Part shown: positions 8,660 through 17,657 of the stretch, piece after piece
Layout: each line of letters starts with the position of its first letter
How positions within the stretch are numbered: the stretch's first letter is position 1
Assembly: GCF_000281045.1 (NCBI RefSeq)
Contig: NW_008246106.1
Span: 140,447-161,752, forward strand
DNA: 21,306 nt
Direction: 5' to 3'
From: Saprolegnia diclina VS20
Lineage: Eukaryota > Oomycota > Saprolegniomycetes > Saprolegniales > Saprolegniaceae
Position numbers and translations under genes: made by a program
The notes under the pieces: model-generated
Told to the model about the DNA's origin: nothing
The model's database searches: none
Seen by the model: the letters and a program-made list of their open reading frames with translations, nothing else

Positions 8660-10696
8660 ATGCCGAGGGTCCCAGCTACGAGCCGAGAGGAGCCTGTCAC
8701 TACCTACAAAGACGTACTGAGCTTGTTGCGCCCCGTCAGCGTTGAGGCCGCGACTGGGGCGTATACCCCATTGCCCAAGCTCATGCTCGCTGGCATGGCT
8801 GAGCCGCTCGAGGTCCCGCCGAGCCCGCAGACGCTACGCAGCGTCGCCGCGCGCTACATTGGCGCATCTCAAGCGGCCATCGTTCCCGCCTGTGATGTCA
8901 ATATCCTGGGCGACTGGGAGCGAGTGCTACATCGCCATCTCTACTCGACCATCGAGGGCATCCGACATGACGACCGCCTCGCGCTCTCCCATCTCAGTAT
9001 CGACCCGCAGCACGAGACCTCGAGCTTGTCGCCGCGCTGTCGCTGCGACAATGCGATTGCAACGCTCGTCGTGTTGCTGGCAACACCCAACGTCCGCGCC
9101 CTGAATCTGAACATGATGCAAAATGGCCAGATCACGCATGCTTGGCGTGGCAAGTACACCATCGGGTCCCAGTACGCCTTGATGCCCCCAGGCACGTCGC
9201 TTGTCGGTCACGCCACCAAACTACGCGGCGCGCCGCCGCGGGTCGCGCTTGTGTTTTATGTCGTGCGGTCCGTGATACCGACTGCGGTCGGGCTTCGGCG
9301 CCACGTGGCGTTGCGGCTGCACGCGCTGGCGGCATCGGACAACTACGGAGTTCTGAACGGCGTGCAGGTGCACCGCTGTGGCCGCCATGCGACGCCCGAT
9401 TGGCGTGCGCTCGAGCCATTTCATACGGCGTTTCTCGACGCGCTTCTCGACGCTGGCTGCTATGACGTCGGTCTCGCAGTGTACTCACCAATGACGGGGA
9501 TCGAGCGTCTGTTGTTGCAGTCACCGGTGCCGGTCCCAATCACTCTCGTGGGCGCCAAATGCACCGAGTACGTCGAGATCGACGACGACTCGTGGCCATG
9601 CTACGGCTTTTGCGTCGCCATGATCTTTTGGCCCAAGCGACACCTCGTCAATGTCATGGGTGGCGCAGCGTTTGCATCGGCCATGCGCTCGCTACCGGCT
9701 GCATGCGCTCGGATGTATGTGACCGAAGCTGCCAGCGTCTTTGCCACCAAGTGTATGAGGACGCACGCAGCCGGTGGTGACCAGCGTCAACTGACCGCCG
9801 ATCACGACGCGATGCTCCAGCTGTTACAAGATAATGGCGACGTTGACTGCGTTCATCGCTTTCTAAGACACTGCGCGACGGTGACCGCGACGTGTCCACT
9901 GCCGCTGCTAGCCCCGTGGATCCAGCACCAGCTCGCCAAGTATGGGTGGGAGCCGCTGGCCAACGCTCTGGACAGCCTGGTGTCTCGGTGGTGCTCGAAT
10001 GAGAGTGTCAAACATGCGGCGTCGCTGGTCGCGTCACTCGCTGGTGCCACCGATGCCCCCGTGTGCGCGCCGCTAGTTCAGCCGTTCGTATTCGAGTGCA
10101 TTCAGCGGCTGTGGGCGACCGTGGTGACGGGTCTCGTCCAGCTGCGCACCTTGGAGTCGCGACGCCAAGACGCGCTCCAACGGCTACTCATCGACGCACT
10201 GTACCTTGAACACTACTGTGATGACCGCGCCGACACCGATCGATGGCTTCAGACACGCCTGCCGCCGTTCACGATCCGTCTCGTCGACGCTTTTGTCTGG
10301 CAACCGACCAAGTCGGTCGCCGAGATTTTTGCTCGACTCGCAAGACGTGCACCATGTCGTCTGCTCGTGCTGCTACCCGAGGCGTTGACAACAGCATTCC
10401 AGCACAACTCGGGTATTCACATCTCGCCGCTTGTCACGTGTATTCTGGACGGTCTCGATGCCAACAAGCACGTCGAAGTGCCAACGACGTCGCTCACGAG
10501 CTTGCGCTGGCTCTTGGAGCAAAATGCGACCCGAAGCCGCATCGACGAAGCTTATCTCGAAGGCTGCTGGCGTCGGGAGGACGTTCGCTCATCGAGTGAT
10601 GACAGCGGTGCATCGTCTTTTGGCAGTGATGATGATTCGAGCAGTGACGGCGACTTGAGTAATGACGACGACTTGAGCATCGTGTGGGGCGTCTAG
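8660..10696 (+). CDS. Paralogue A: degenerate 2OG-Fe(II)-dioxygenase-like protein with acidic tail
   Basis: Uncharacterised 678-residue protein, intronless, related to B and C below. I chose Met 8660 because B and C begin at the same aligned point; the frame is open from 8564. An N-terminal domain shows IATLVVLL (about 133-140), a Trp about 25 residues later and PPRVALVF (Arg about 194). This order matches the core of large eukaryotic 2-oxoglutarate/Fe(II) dioxygenases (GTLVV-LP ... W ... SG-RV-L-YNL), and a later VAMIFWPKRHL resembles their FWPK word. The metal ligands are not visible: SHLSIDPQHE (about 110-119) has no aligned His-x-Asp, and the distal His is replaced. The highly conserved block ASLVASLAGATDAPVCAPL lies at about 454-472. 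The last ~35 residues are Ser/Asp-rich. The dioxygenase relation is an inference; catalysis seems unlikely. Confidence 0.72.
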   Translation: MPRVPATSREEPVTTYKDVLSLLRPVSVEAATGAYTPLPKLMLAGMAEPLEVPPSPQTLRSVAARYIGASQAAIVPACDVNILGDWERVLHRHLYSTIEGIRHDDRLALSHLSIDPQHETSSLSPRCRCDNAIATLVVLLATPNVRALNLNMMQNGQITHAWRGKYTIGSQYALMPPGTSLVGHATKLRGAPPRVALVFYVVRSVIPTAVGLRRHVALRLHALAASDNYGVLNGVQVHRCGRHATPDWRALEPFHTAFLDALLDAGCYDVGLAVYSPMTGIERLLLQSPVPVPITLVGAKCTEYVEIDDDSWPCYGFCVAMIFWPKRHLVNVMGGAAFASAMRSLPAACARMYVTEAASVFATKCMRTHAAGGDQRQLTADHDAMLQLLQDNGDVDCVHRFLRHCATVTATCPLPLLAPWIQHQLAKYGWEPLANALDSLVSRWCSNESVKHAASLVASLAGATDAPVCAPLVQPFVFECIQRLWATVVTGLVQLRTLESRRQDALQRLLIDALYLEHYCDDRADTDRWLQTRLPPFTIRLVDAFVWQPTKSVAEIFARLARRAPCRLLVLLPEALTTAFQHNSGIHISPLVTCILDGLDANKHVEVPTTSLTSLRWLLEQNATRSRIDEAYLEGCWRREDVRSSSDDSGASSFGSDDDSSSDGDLSNDDDLSIVWGV

Positions 10697-11005
10697 GGAA
10701 GCCAGGCAGTATCTTCACATCTACGTTTTTCAACATATATACTCGAGATCTTTTTGCACACCAGCACTGGTATCTCCATTTCAGTGATGGTGCGGACCAT
10801 AGCAACCGCCCCATGGCCAGCTGGTCGCGCCGGCACCTTGTCGCGCTCCCGTCTCTGCTTACCTCTACCCTCAAACAGTATAGAATCTCTATTTAACGAG
10901 ACAAGCCGCTTCAACAACCACACCATGGACTGCAATCAAGCTTCTCCCTGAGCACAAGGTTTTTACTAGCAAAACGATAGGCCGAGCAGTTGGTCTATCG
11001 ATGGC

Positions 11006-11079
11006 TTTGCCGCGAGGTCGTCTCCAGCGCCAGTTGCCGGAGCAGCTCGCGCCGAGCAACGCTGCCGTCTTGGTTGGGG
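11006..11079 (-). pseudogene. Broken fragment of the SF3A2-like coding start
   Basis: Read on the - strand this gives NQDGSVARRELLRQLALET, matching NQDANVARRERLRRLALET of the gene at 7918-8514. By eye about nine in ten bases match 8402-8479, with one 4-base gap that breaks the frame. A stop follows soon after and no zinc finger is present. It is a decayed partial duplicate about 2.5 kb from its source, in the same orientation. Confidence 0.7.
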
Positions 11080-11087
11080 ATAGTGAC

Positions 11088-11204
11088 GACGAAGACACAT
11101 GACAGTAGCGACGACGGCGATGACGATGGTCAAAACGATGACAGCGATGATGACGATCAAGGCGATGATGACGTTAAAGTGGACGGAGATGACGAGGAAG
11201 CTGT
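11088..11204 (+). repeat. GAY-rich low-complexity array (poly-Asp coding)
   Basis: An irregular run of GAC/GAT triplets with AGC, GGC and CAA between them. In one frame it reads DSSDDGDDDGQNDD and onwards. It resembles the acidic tail of paralogue A in composition, and lies between the SF3A2-like fragment and a short stretch (11194-11219) that resembles the coding start of A (8687-8715). Probably part of a dead gene copy. Confidence 0.5.
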
Positions 11205-11456
11205 CACCTACAGCGACGTTGCCCGGCTGGTTCTGGCTTCTTCTACACGTTTGACTATGACAACTTGGTCGTCTTTGCCCAGCGTTTATTGACTAGCGTA
11301 CCCGCCGCCACGACACGTTGGCGACTCGCTCAAATGGTTGTCACGCCACTGCTCCAGAGGGTCCCGCTGCGGTTTCCATTGGCTTTGGCAACGCTCGAGG
11401 TGCTCCAGGACGCGTCTGCCCGCTTCACCAAGCAGCAGCGCGGGCCAGCCACGTAG
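11194..11456 (+). pseudogene. Remnant of a gene start and an unrecognised 3' coding end
   Basis: The stretch 11194-11219 reads EEAVTYSDV and resembles EEPVTTYKDV near the start of paralogue A, lacking one triplet. A different frame is then open from about 11223 to the stop at 11454-11456 and gives a natural-looking, Leu/Val-rich sequence (FDYDNLVVFAQRLLTSVP, then LQRVPLRFPLALATLEVLQ). I do not recognise the family. With no start codon, a frame change and broken neighbours, I read it as decayed coding DNA; it could also be the last exon of a gene whose earlier exons are gone. Confidence 0.38.
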
Positions 11457-11601
11457 TCAAAAGGCGGTAGTTCTATATCACTATCAAATATTGCTAGACA
11501 TGTTGTACACATTTGCACAGGCAACCGTATTGATTGCCATCGAGCCAAGAGCGGTGTTTTTAGCCTCGACAGATTATTGGGTAAAAGCCAGCGCTTTATA
11601 G

Positions 11602-11651
11602 CCAATCCGGAGCGGCCTGCCGCTAGGAACCAATGATCTCCATTTTCAGGA
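11602..11651 (+). promoter_or_regulatory. DIS3 promoter: two CCAAT boxes and an Inr-like word
   Basis: Forward CCAAT pentamers sit at 11602-11606 and 11630-11634, 71 and 43 bp before the DIS3 ATG. A CCATTTTC word at about 11641-11648 resembles the CAWTTTNYY flanking element known from oomycete initiators. The function is inferred from position only. Confidence 0.38.
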
Positions 11652-11672
11652 AGCGAACCAAGGAGGCGCAAG

Positions 11673-14600
11673 ATGAGCCATGTCATGTGGACCTTCGACG
11701 CTGAGAACATTGCGACGAAGCGCGGCCGCGTGAAGCGCGTGGTCAAGGAGCGCTACCTGCGCGATGACATCGCCTGCGGCCTCGGCAACTGCGGCCTCTG
11801 CCAGACTCGCGAGGACGTCCAGGTCGTCTCAGCGCTCTCGGGCCGTGCCAAGCAGTTTCTGCTTCTGACGTCTGACGTCGTGCTGTCGCAGATGGACGTG
11901 CTCGAGCACGCGGCCGTGAAGGAGCTCCAGGACGTCATCATCCTCGAGACCGTGGCCGAGGCGGTCAAGGCCAAGGACCTCGCGATCTACCGCCGCCTCC
12001 GCGCGCTCATCAAGTCGGACCGCAACTTTGTCGTCTTTGCCAACGACCACCACCGCGATACGTATGTGGCCAAGCAGGCCGACGAGACCAACGTCGCGCG
12101 CGACGTCCGCGCCATGTGCAAGGGCCATGCATGGTATTCCACCACGATCTTGCCTTGCAGCTCAGCGCGTCTAGGTACACGGAACACATGCACTCGAACG
12201 ACGCCAAGATCCCGATCGTGTACATTGCAAACGACGACGCCGACGCCGAGCAGGCCTCGGCCCAAGGTGTTGCAGCGACGACGATTGCAGCATTCATCCA
12301 GCCGCTCCTGGTGACGTACCCGGACCTTGCCGACTTGATGGCGCAGTCGACGCACGTCTCGGAGAGCGCCAAGGCCGCGCGCACGACCTTGTACGAAGAG
12401 CACAAGAGCATGTCCGAGGTGCTCGCTGGCATCAAGAACAAGCGCTTCTTCCAGGGCACGCTGCGCTGCAACCGCGACCACTGGTAGACTCGCTGTCTCC
12501 ATCTCCTGGCGTCTCATGCACGCGTTCATAGGATGGAATGCAGCGTCCTGATCCACGGCCTCAACGACTCGCGTGTGCCTGTGCTCATCTCGGGGTAGGC
12601 GCCTTTGCCGACCCTAGCCCTCGATTACCCTCTTATGCGTCATAACTAGGCACGACTCCATCAACCGCGCCATGGACGGTGATGTCGTCGCGATCGAGCT
12701 CCTCCCCAAGCACCTGTGGAAGAAGCCGTCCGAGTCGTTCAACGTGCACAGCGAAAAGGCCGACGACGAGGACACGGCCCGTGCGACCGAAGCCCCTGAG
12801 GTTGGCTCTCGCCATTCTCCTATGGTAGGTATATAACTGTGTATGTTGCACTGTAGATTGGCGTGGCCGAGCCGACCTTGTCGACGACCGCGATCGCGGA
12901 CGGCGACGAGCTCAAGCCGTGCGGCCGCGTGGTCGGCATCATCCAGCGCAACTGGCGGCGCTACTGCGGGTCCATCGAGCCGCCGCGCGACCCGAAGATC
13001 CCGCTCGGTACCAACTGCCTCTTTGTGCCGGTCGACCGCAAGGTGCCCAAGATTCGCATCGCGACGCGGGTATGTTCCTGTCGAATTTCCGGATTTTTAC
13101 GATTTTTTACGATTTTTTACGATTTTTACGATTTTTGGATGATGTAGCAAGCCGAGACGCTGCTCGACAAGCGTATTGTTGTCAGCATCGACTCGTGGCC
13201 TGTCGACAGCCGGTTTCCCGTCGGTCACTACGTTCGCACGCTGGGCACGATCGGCGACAAGGAGACCGAGACCAAGGTGCTTCTTCTCGAGCACGACATT
13301 CCTTGTACAATATTCTTGCAGTCTACAGAAAAGGGCTATAAAACGATATGGTGTAGGCGAGGCGTTCTCAGACAAGGTGCTCAAGTGCCTTCCGCCCGCC
13401 GACTGGACGATCACGCCCGAGAACTCCAAGGGCCGCACCGACTTGCGCCACCTGCCGGTCATGAGTATCGACCCGCCCAACTGCAAAGGTATTTGATGAG
13501 ATTGCTCAATCGTATCTGGTGACGCATTCCAATATATCTAGATATCGATGACGCGCTGCACGTGCGGCCGCTGCCCAATGGCAACGTCGAGATTGGTGTC
13601 CATATCGCCGACGTCACGCACTTTGTCGAAGCCGGTTCGGCGCTCGATCTCGAAGCGGCCGACCGCGGGACGTCGACGTACCTCGTCGACAAGCGTCTCG
13701 ACATGTTGCCGGGGTACCTCACGACGCAGCTCTGTTCGCTTACCGACGTCGAAGACCATTTTGCGTTTACGGTGCTTTGGGAAGTACGCATCGACGCCAA
13801 CGAAGTGCATGTGATTGACGTCAAATTCTGCAAGTCGATCATCCGGTCGATCGCGTCGCTCTCGTACGGCGAAGCCCAAGTGCTCTTGGACGACCCGAGT
13901 GCCGGGGCGTCGTTCGCACTCAAGCCGCCGGCCAAGCCGATCACGGAGAAGAAGAAGATTATGGGGGCCGCCATCAAGACGATGCACGACATTGCGCTGC
14001 GCTTGAAGGCCAAGCGCATCAACGCCGGCGCGCTCACGCTGGCGTCGCCCGAAGTCCGCTTTGTGCTCGATACCGAGACGCAGAACCCGCTCGACGTGCA
14101 AATGTACGCGCTCAAGGACACGAACGCGCTCGTGGAAGAGTTTATGCTGCTCGCCAACATTACGGTCGCCAAGAAGATTTTGCGCTCGTTCCCAACATTT
14201 GCGATGCTGCGCCGGCACCCGGCCCCGTCCAAGCGCCAGTTTGATGCGATCGTGTCGCAGGCCAAGGCCGTCGGCGTCACGCTCCGCGTCGACAACTCCA
14301 AGCAGCTCCAAGGTCCGCGTTCATATAGGCTGGAGACCAGTGTCTGATGCAACATGCGGTGTAGAGAGTCTGGACAGCACGGCGGCCATCCGCGACGACA
14401 ACCCGTATTTCAACAAGATGCTCCGCATTCTCTGCACGCGCTGCATGATGCCGGCGAGTTACTTCAGCTCAGGCGAAGTCAGCGTCGAAGAGTACCACCA
14501 TTACGGTCTCGCCGCGCCGATCTACACGCATTTTACGTCGCCGATTCGTCGGTACGTCACCGCGTCTTTTGTTTGGGACCTCTGACATGACGCTGCTCCT

Positions 14601-15177
14601 AGGTACGCGGATGTGGTCGTGCACCGGCTGCTGGCGGCGGCCATTGGCGTCGCGCCGCTGCCCGAGTACCTTGAAAACAAGAGTAGCTCTCCGATTTGGA
14701 GCGGATCGACCGACTCATGCTCGTGTGATGGTAGCGCACCTCCAAGACCTCGCGGGCAACTTGAACAAGCGCCACTTGTCGGCGCAGCTCGCAGGCCGCG
14801 CCAGCGTGAGCCTCCACACGCTGCTCTACTTTGCCAACAACCCGACGGTGACCGACGCCATGGTCAACAAGGTGCGCGCCAACGGCATTGGCGTGCTCCT
14901 CCCGCGCTTTGGCATTGAAGGCATGGTGCTGCTCTGCGAGAAGGGCAAGGAAGCTGTGACGCTCAAGCACGACCCGAAGCAACACGCGCTGACCGTGCTC
15001 TCGACCAAGCGCCACCTCAAGGTCTTCCAGAAGGTCCAAGTCAAGGTGTTTGTCGAGCTCACGTTTGGGAACCGCCAGCAACTCAAGTTTGAGCTCATGC
15101 CGGAGACCAAGAAGACGCCGTCGACGGGCGCCGTGCCCGCGGCCAAGCGCGCCAAGACAACCACGACGACCAAGTAA
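11673..15177 (+). CDS. DIS3: DIS3/RRP44, exosome 3'-5' exoribonuclease (eleven exons)
   Basis: Catalytic subunit of the nuclear/cytoplasmic RNA exosome. Exons: 11673-12133, 12175-12483, 12532-12594, 12650-12800, 12857-13069, 13148-13304, 13357-13488, 13542-14312, 14365-14551, 14603-14682, 14735-15177; 988 residues (human 958). Domains in order: CR3 Cys motif C35-x4-C40-x2-C43, PIN domain (about 60-190), two cold-shock domains (about 240-470; [16 protein letters not shown]), RNB domain, C-terminal S1 domain and a Lys/Thr tail. The RNB metal site is intact: DPPNCKDIDDALH at 490-502 with D490, D496, D498 and D499; also [15 protein letters not shown] and [16 protein letters not shown]. In the PIN domain two of the four acidic positions deviate (T66 for the first Asp, A97 for the Glu); the third and fourth Asp remain (D144 and the ANDD motif). 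Exon 1 could also end at 12115, but the 12134 donor restores the family AWYTEHM. Confidence 0.95.
13070..13147 (+). other. DIS3 intron 5 with ACGATTTTTT tandem repeat
   Basis: The longest intron found here (78 nt, others 41-60). It has GTATGT at its start and TAG at its end, and holds about five near-perfect copies of a 9-10-base unit, (A)CGATTTTT(T), at about 13092-13137. The repeat accounts for the extra length, so this looks like local slippage. Confidence 0.75.
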
Positions 15178-15890
15178 CCTTAGATATACTTTACAACATC
15201 AAAGCCATAACTTTTATAGCTAACCTGGTATCCCGGTCAGCAACGCTCGGTCCTGGCTTCATTGCTGGCTGGCCACAGACAATCGCGCAGAGCTTCGTGA
15301 TGCGCCGAAGGTTCTTGAGCGTTGTTTGGTTCGTCGGAAATCGCAGCAGTAGTTATTGAAGGCAGCCGAGATGGCGCTTGGACGGCCGATCATGCGACGG
15401 GCAAGCGAGTACTAGGGAGCGCACCGACCGCCTTGCCGTCCTCTCAAATCGTGCCGAAGGCGAGCGCTTCAAATACCGGAGGCGCAAAGGTTGTCGTGAA
15501 GTGGTCGTCGCCGTGGACGCTATGTGTGGGGTTCCGGGTATATTTGACTCTGTTTATCTTCGCACAGCATACTGCCTATACTGCGTTTCTATTCCCTACA
15601 GCCTACAGTTGTACTGGGGCACGCCACGACCGTCATTGGGATGTGCAGACCACATCACCACAAGGTGGCCCATGGAGCATCGTCATCGCTGTTGAACCCT
15701 ATCGTCTGCACACCGAGGCTGGTGGTAGACAAGTGCTAAAGAGAAGGCGACATGAAGAGTGACTAAATTCGTACGTGCTACAAGAAGCTAAGCTAGATCT
15801 ACTCGGAGAGGCGATGCCGCTGAGCTTCAACTTGAACTGCAAGCACTCGGTGCAGAGCTGCAAGCACGTGCCGTGTCGAGGTCATGGGCA
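15178..15890. other. Intergenic region with no recognised gene
   Basis: This 713-bp gap separates the DIS3 stop from the stop of paralogue B. An open frame at 15322-15762 (+, 146 codons) has mixed composition, no homologue I recognise and no clear coding bias; it may be chance or worn coding DNA. No RNA gene or repeat is evident. Confidence 0.4.
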
Positions 15891-17657
15891 TTAGCCACGA
15901 CAATCTTCGTCATTCTCATCATCATGCTCGTCTTCATGACCGTCTGCATGATCGTCTTCATGATCAACTTCATCTTGAACATCTTGTACATCCTTGTCGT
16001 CTTCATGATCAACTTCGTCTTGAACATCTTGTACATCATTGTCGTCTTCATGATCCAAAATAACTTCATCTTGAACATCTTGTACATCATTGTCGTTGCA
16101 GTAGGCATGAAGGTACACAGTGTCTTTGATGATCCGTTGGACTTCGACTTCGAGTCGCGCTTCCGATGGACTCAGACGAACAAGCATGCGCTCCTGCGGC
16201 CATAGAAGCTGAATGAACTTGTGGGTACCCGGCTGAACCAGCGGCGCACACACGGGGGCATTGGTGACACCTGCGAGCGACGCGACAAGCGACGCTGCCC
16301 ACCCAACGCGGTTGTGGGAGCACCAATGAGAGACAAGATCATTCACAGCGCCAAAGAGCGACTCCCATGAATACTGGGCGAGTACAGAGTGTAACCACGG
16401 CGCCAGACGAGTATAAGTAAGAGGGCATGAAGGATCAAGATTGACCCATTGCCGTACGAAGCGATCGATGACGTCGAGAGCGTGGAGATCTTGCCGAAAT
16501 TGAAGCATCACCTCGTGGTCGAGACGCCATGGACCAAGATGACCGGCACGTAAGGCCATCAAACACATCGACGTCGCAAACGCAGCATTGCTCATGACGT
16601 CGACGAGGTGCTGCTTGCGCCAAAAGACAAGGACGACGACGACACCGCCGTACGGTTGCTCGTTGTCGTCGGTAAGAACATATTCGTCCAAGACCACGTT
16701 CAAAAAGTCGCGTTGCTTCACCGGGGACGACTGCTCATGCATCCCGAGGAGCTGGATGCCAGTCTCTTGCGAGTACTCGGCGAGACCGATGTCGTAGCAG
16801 TTGGAGCCCAAGAGAGCGTCGAGAAACGCGCGGAGGAGCACTGGGAGCGCCTCCAAATCGGGCAACTGATCGCGGCGTCCCACTTGGATACCGCTGCGGT
16901 TGCCGAGGGCACTTATAGGTGCGAGTTTCTCGAGATACAGAGCCCCACGATCAATCATGGCAAGACCACGCGCCGTGTGAGCGCTCGACCTCACGACACG
17001 AAAGATCAGAGCCACCCGCGGAGGAGCACCTTGCGCCGGGACAGCGCTGGCGACGAGCGACGCTTCTGTGGGTACGAGAGCGTAATGCACGGCGTTCGTG
17101 TTTGCCTCGCGCCACGGCACCGCGACACCGGCTTGCACAAGCTTCAAGTTGATTTCGCGGGCGTCCATCGGTGCCAAAAGCACGACGAGGGTCGCGATCA
17201 CATCTTTGCGGAGCGTACTAGTACTCGGTACTAAGCTCGAGGCGTCGTACAGCGAGTCAATGCTGAGGTGCGAGAGCTCGATGCCGTCGTTGGGGTCGAT
17301 GCACTTGAGATCCGTCGACAGCTCGAAACACAGCGCGGGGGCCCAATTGTCGAGAAACACAAGAGAGTCACCAGGGACGATGGTCGTTTGGCGCTCGTCA
17401 CCGGTACCGTCGGCGAGCTCGGCGATCGCCGGTGGGCCCCGCATGGCGGCCAAGGCAGCCAGATTGACGACTACGTTCCACGCAGCTGCGTGGCTTGGCG
17501 GCAAAGCGCTCTCGGTGTCGTCGTCGAGGCCGAGCTTGGGCACACGGTTAGTGTAGTAGAAGTTGGTCTTGAGGAGCGGTGGATCGTGCTGAGCGAGATC
17601 GCTCAAGTACGTCCAAGCCGCGCGGACGGGTTCGTCAGCGTCGTTGTTGAAGTTCAT
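15891..17657 (-). CDS. Paralogue B: family member ending in an acidic repeat
   Basis: A 588-residue product of unknown function, intronless, with the same order as A and C: TIVPGD, SHLSID, IATLVVLLAP, PPRVALIF, VLVFWRKQHLVDVM, RLAPWLHSVLAQYSWE, then ASLVASLAGVTNAPVCAPL. Met 17657 aligns with the starts of A and C; the frame is open to 17795. As in A and C, the His-x-Asp and distal His of the 2OG-Fe(II) fold are absent while the Arg of PPRVAL remains. After VYLHAYCND the C-terminal ~100-150 residues found in A and C are replaced by a 15-residue acidic repeat and a His/Asp/Glu tail to the stop at 15891-15893. The change looks like repeat growth or recombination that gave a new end; the rest of the frame is intact, which suggests a live gene. 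Confidence 0.7.
   Translation of the reverse strand: MNFNNDADEPVRAAWTYLSDLAQHDPPLLKTNFYYTNRVPKLGLDDDTESALPPSHAAAWNVVVNLAALAAMRGPPAIAELADGTGDERQTTIVPGDSLVFLDNWAPALCFELSTDLKCIDPNDGIELSHLSIDSLYDASSLVPSTSTLRKDVIATLVVLLAPMDAREINLKLVQAGVAVPWREANTNAVHYALVPTEASLVASAVPAQGAPPRVALIFRVVRSSAHTARGLAMIDRGALYLEKLAPISALGNRSGIQVGRRDQLPDLEALPVLLRAFLDALLGSNCYDIGLAEYSQETGIQLLGMHEQSSPVKQRDFLNVVLDEYVLTDDNEQPYGGVVVVLVFWRKQHLVDVMSNAAFATSMCLMALRAGHLGPWRLDHEVMLQFRQDLHALDVIDRFVRQWVNLDPSCPLTYTRLAPWLHSVLAQYSWESLFGAVNDLVSHWCSHNRVGWAASLVASLAGVTNAPVCAPLVQPGTHKFIQLLWPQERMLVRLSPSEARLEVEVQRIIKDTVYLHAYCNDNDVQDVQDEVILDHEDDNDVQDVQDEVDHEDDKDVQDVQDEVDHEDDHADGHEDEHDDENDEDCRG
15948..16088 (-). repeat. Three tandem copies of a 45-bp acidic coding repeat
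   Basis: On the - strand the units encode DVQDVQDEVDHEDD plus K/H/N. Unit 1 (16038-16088) is 51 bp, with two extra residues (IL); units 2 (15993-16037) and 3 (15948-15992) are 45 bp and nearly identical. Within a unit DVQ is itself repeated. The array is in frame with paralogue B. Near-identity of the units implies recent expansion, so copy number may vary between strains. Confidence 0.85.

Noticed and set aside
8515-8700. N-terminal extension of the SF3A2-like protein to 8700
   Set aside because: It would overlap the start of paralogue A on the other strand and cross the CCAAT cluster. SF3A2 homology begins just after the Met at 8514.
12116-12174. Alternative DIS3 first intron using the GTGCAAG donor
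   Set aside because: It keeps frame, but it drops the conserved Trp of the AWYTEHM stretch. The donor at 12134 restores that match, though the resulting intron is only 41 nt.
15322-15762. 146-codon frame after DIS3 as a possible gene or worn mobile element
   Set aside because: No motif of a transposase, reverse transcriptase or any other family is visible, and no terminal repeats flank it.
15873-16205. A strongly hydrophobic + strand frame that looks like a multi-span membrane protein
   Set aside because: It is the exact antisense of the acidic repeat in paralogue B. GAY codons read backwards give Ile/Val/Phe/Met codons, so the hydrophobicity is a by-product.
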